From contig JANQRM010000120.1 of the NCBI GenBank assembly GCA_028284565.1, positions 1 through 14,522 on the forward strand: a stretch of DNA of 14,522 nucleotides. Direction: 5' to 3'. This document shows positions 13,857-14,522 of this stretch, piece by piece. A model generated the notes under the pieces. That model was not told where the DNA came from. It was given only the letters and a program-made list of their open reading frames with translations, and made no database searches. Source of the DNA: Anaerolineae bacterium (lineage in GTDB: Bacteria > Chloroflexota > Anaerolineae > Aggregatilineales > Phototrophicaceae). How positions within the stretch are numbered: position 1 is the stretch's first letter; each line of letters begins with the position of its first letter. Both the position numbers and the translations under genes were made by a program.

Positions 13857-13885
13857 AGACTCCTGCATCAAGTAGGGGTCTTTTT
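13857..13885 (+). terminator. Rho-independent terminator of the DUF4388 gene
   Basis: AGACTCCT (13857-13864) pairs with AGGGGTCT (13874-13881) over eight bases with one G-T pair and a 9-base loop, and runs directly into TTTT then G. It lies 25 bases after the stop and faces the convergent LysM gene. Confidence 0.75.
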
Positions 13886-13910
13886 GTGTATCAACAGCTT
13901 GCTCCAGAAT

Positions 13911-14522
13911 CTATGGGATTTGCAGAACTTGTCCCACATAAATTCGCGTCGCATCCGCAATGTTGTTCATGTTAGCAAGTGTATCCAGCGACACACCATG
14001 GCGGAGCGCAATACGGAATAAATTGTCACCAGCTTGCACCACATACTGCCCATTTTGTGAGATTGAAACTGTATTTCGTGACGCAGATGTCATTATTGTA
14101 TTTGAAGTTGTTGTCTGCACAGAGGGCGTTCCACATTGATTGATGGAGAAGATGTAATCGTACATTTTGCCCGGTTCACGTACATCTGGCGATTGAACTT
14201 GCAACTCATTCGAGGACAATGCCCAGAAGGTGGTCTGCCCATTTCCTGCTATCAGAATGTGTGACCCACTTGCCAATGCTTGACTGAGTGCATTCCCAAT
14301 CTGAGCAAGATTCGCTCCTAGCTTATACTGTCCACTGCCATCTCCTAATCCATAATACCAAACCGAAAGCCCATCTGCCTCACAGTAGACAGCAACTGGT
14401 GCGCCTCCCGCATGCATGTAATTGATGCGATGATCAATCGGCGGTGGAGGAGATGGTGCACTATTAGTTGGTGATTGGGGAGCTGAGTTTGTTGTCGTGG
14501 TTAACGACGGCGATGATGGGTT
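13911..14522 (-). CDS. C-terminal part of a LysM domain protein, truncated by the window edge
   Basis: The frame is open from the TAG at 13911 to the right edge without a stop, so the true start lies outside; the ATG at 14417 is internal. From the edge inward there is a low-complexity Pro/Ser/Thr linker (NPSSPSLTTTTNSAPQ and S-P-P-P-P), then a compact domain beginning IDHRINYMHAGGAPVAVYCE and GLSVWYYGLGDGSG, with ILIAGNGQTTFWALSSNELQ, then a linker. The protein ends in a canonical LysM repeat, QYVVQAGDNLFRIALRHGV to IYVGQVLQIP, which binds peptidoglycan in known families. The layout implies an exported, wall-bound protein, though a signal peptide cannot be seen. Its LysM core (GDNLFRIA) is the same as that of the secreted protein at 5555. 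The middle domain is unrecognised. Confidence 0.85.
   Translation of the reverse strand, partial: NPSSPSLTTTTNSAPQSPTNSAPSPPPPIDHRINYMHAGGAPVAVYCEADGLSVWYYGLGDGSGQYKLGANLAQIGNALSQALASGSHILIAGNGQTTFWALSSNELQVQSPDVREPGKMYDYIFSINQCGTPSVQTTTSNTIMTSASRNTVSISQNGQYVVQAGDNLFRIALRHGVSLDTLANMNNIADATRIYVGQVLQIP

Noticed and set aside
1..14522. Mobile element, prophage, CRISPR array or tRNA
   Set aside because: No transposase, integrase, phage structural gene, regular repeat-spacer array or cloverleaf was seen on either strand.

Overview
The window looks like a chromosomal segment of a bacterium, most likely a member of the Chloroflexota (Anaerolineae or related). That assignment is an inference from gene families and style: a DUF4388 protein, secreted LysM and GerMN proteins, a GH13_18 sugar phosphorylase, a radical SAM protein with a helix-hairpin-helix tail, and intermediate base composition. 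No rRNA, tRNA, CRISPR array, insertion sequence, integrase or phage gene is visible.

Left part (1-4897): the 3' end of a probable luciferase-like flavin/F420 oxidoreductase is followed closely by a GH13_18 sugar phosphorylase and a tandem-GNAT acetyltransferase, whose ATG overlaps the preceding stop. These three read as one rightward operon. A separate double-DUF427 gene follows and converges on a leftward radical SAM/HhH gene, with only 9 bases between the stops. The radical SAM promoter sits so close to its ATG that the mRNA is predicted to be leaderless.

Middle part (5042-10246): a small hypothetical protein, then a secreted LysM-GerMN protein ending in a strong bidirectional terminator shared with a leftward VOC (glyoxalase-like) gene. 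Then comes a regulatory stretch holding the remnant of a short-chain dehydrogenase between two operator-like direct repeats. It leads into a rightward cluster: a SnoaL/NTF2-like protein, a DUF6714-like protein and a membrane-anchored GH39-like glycosidase.

Right part (10247-14522): a textbook promoter (TTGACA, 17 bases, TATAAT) with a perfect 12-base palindrome at its predicted start site leads into a region with no conventional gene but two tiny ORFs (32 and 31 codons) that each have a good ribosome binding site. After it come a secreted endonuclease/exonuclease/phosphatase-family nuclease, a DUF4388 protein with a terminator, and a leftward LysM protein that runs off the window.

The most interesting thread is the recurring motif GAAC-N4-GTTC. 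Two perfect copies (7168-7179 and 10342-10353) and two one-mismatch copies (4927-4938 and 7480-7491) all lie in promoters, in front of the VOC gene, the tiny-ORF transcript, the radical SAM gene and the SnoaL/DUF6714/GH39 cluster. This suggests a local regulon under one repressor. The motif fits the Gram-positive-type LexA (SOS) box, but also a TetR-family operator; the sequence alone does not decide between them.
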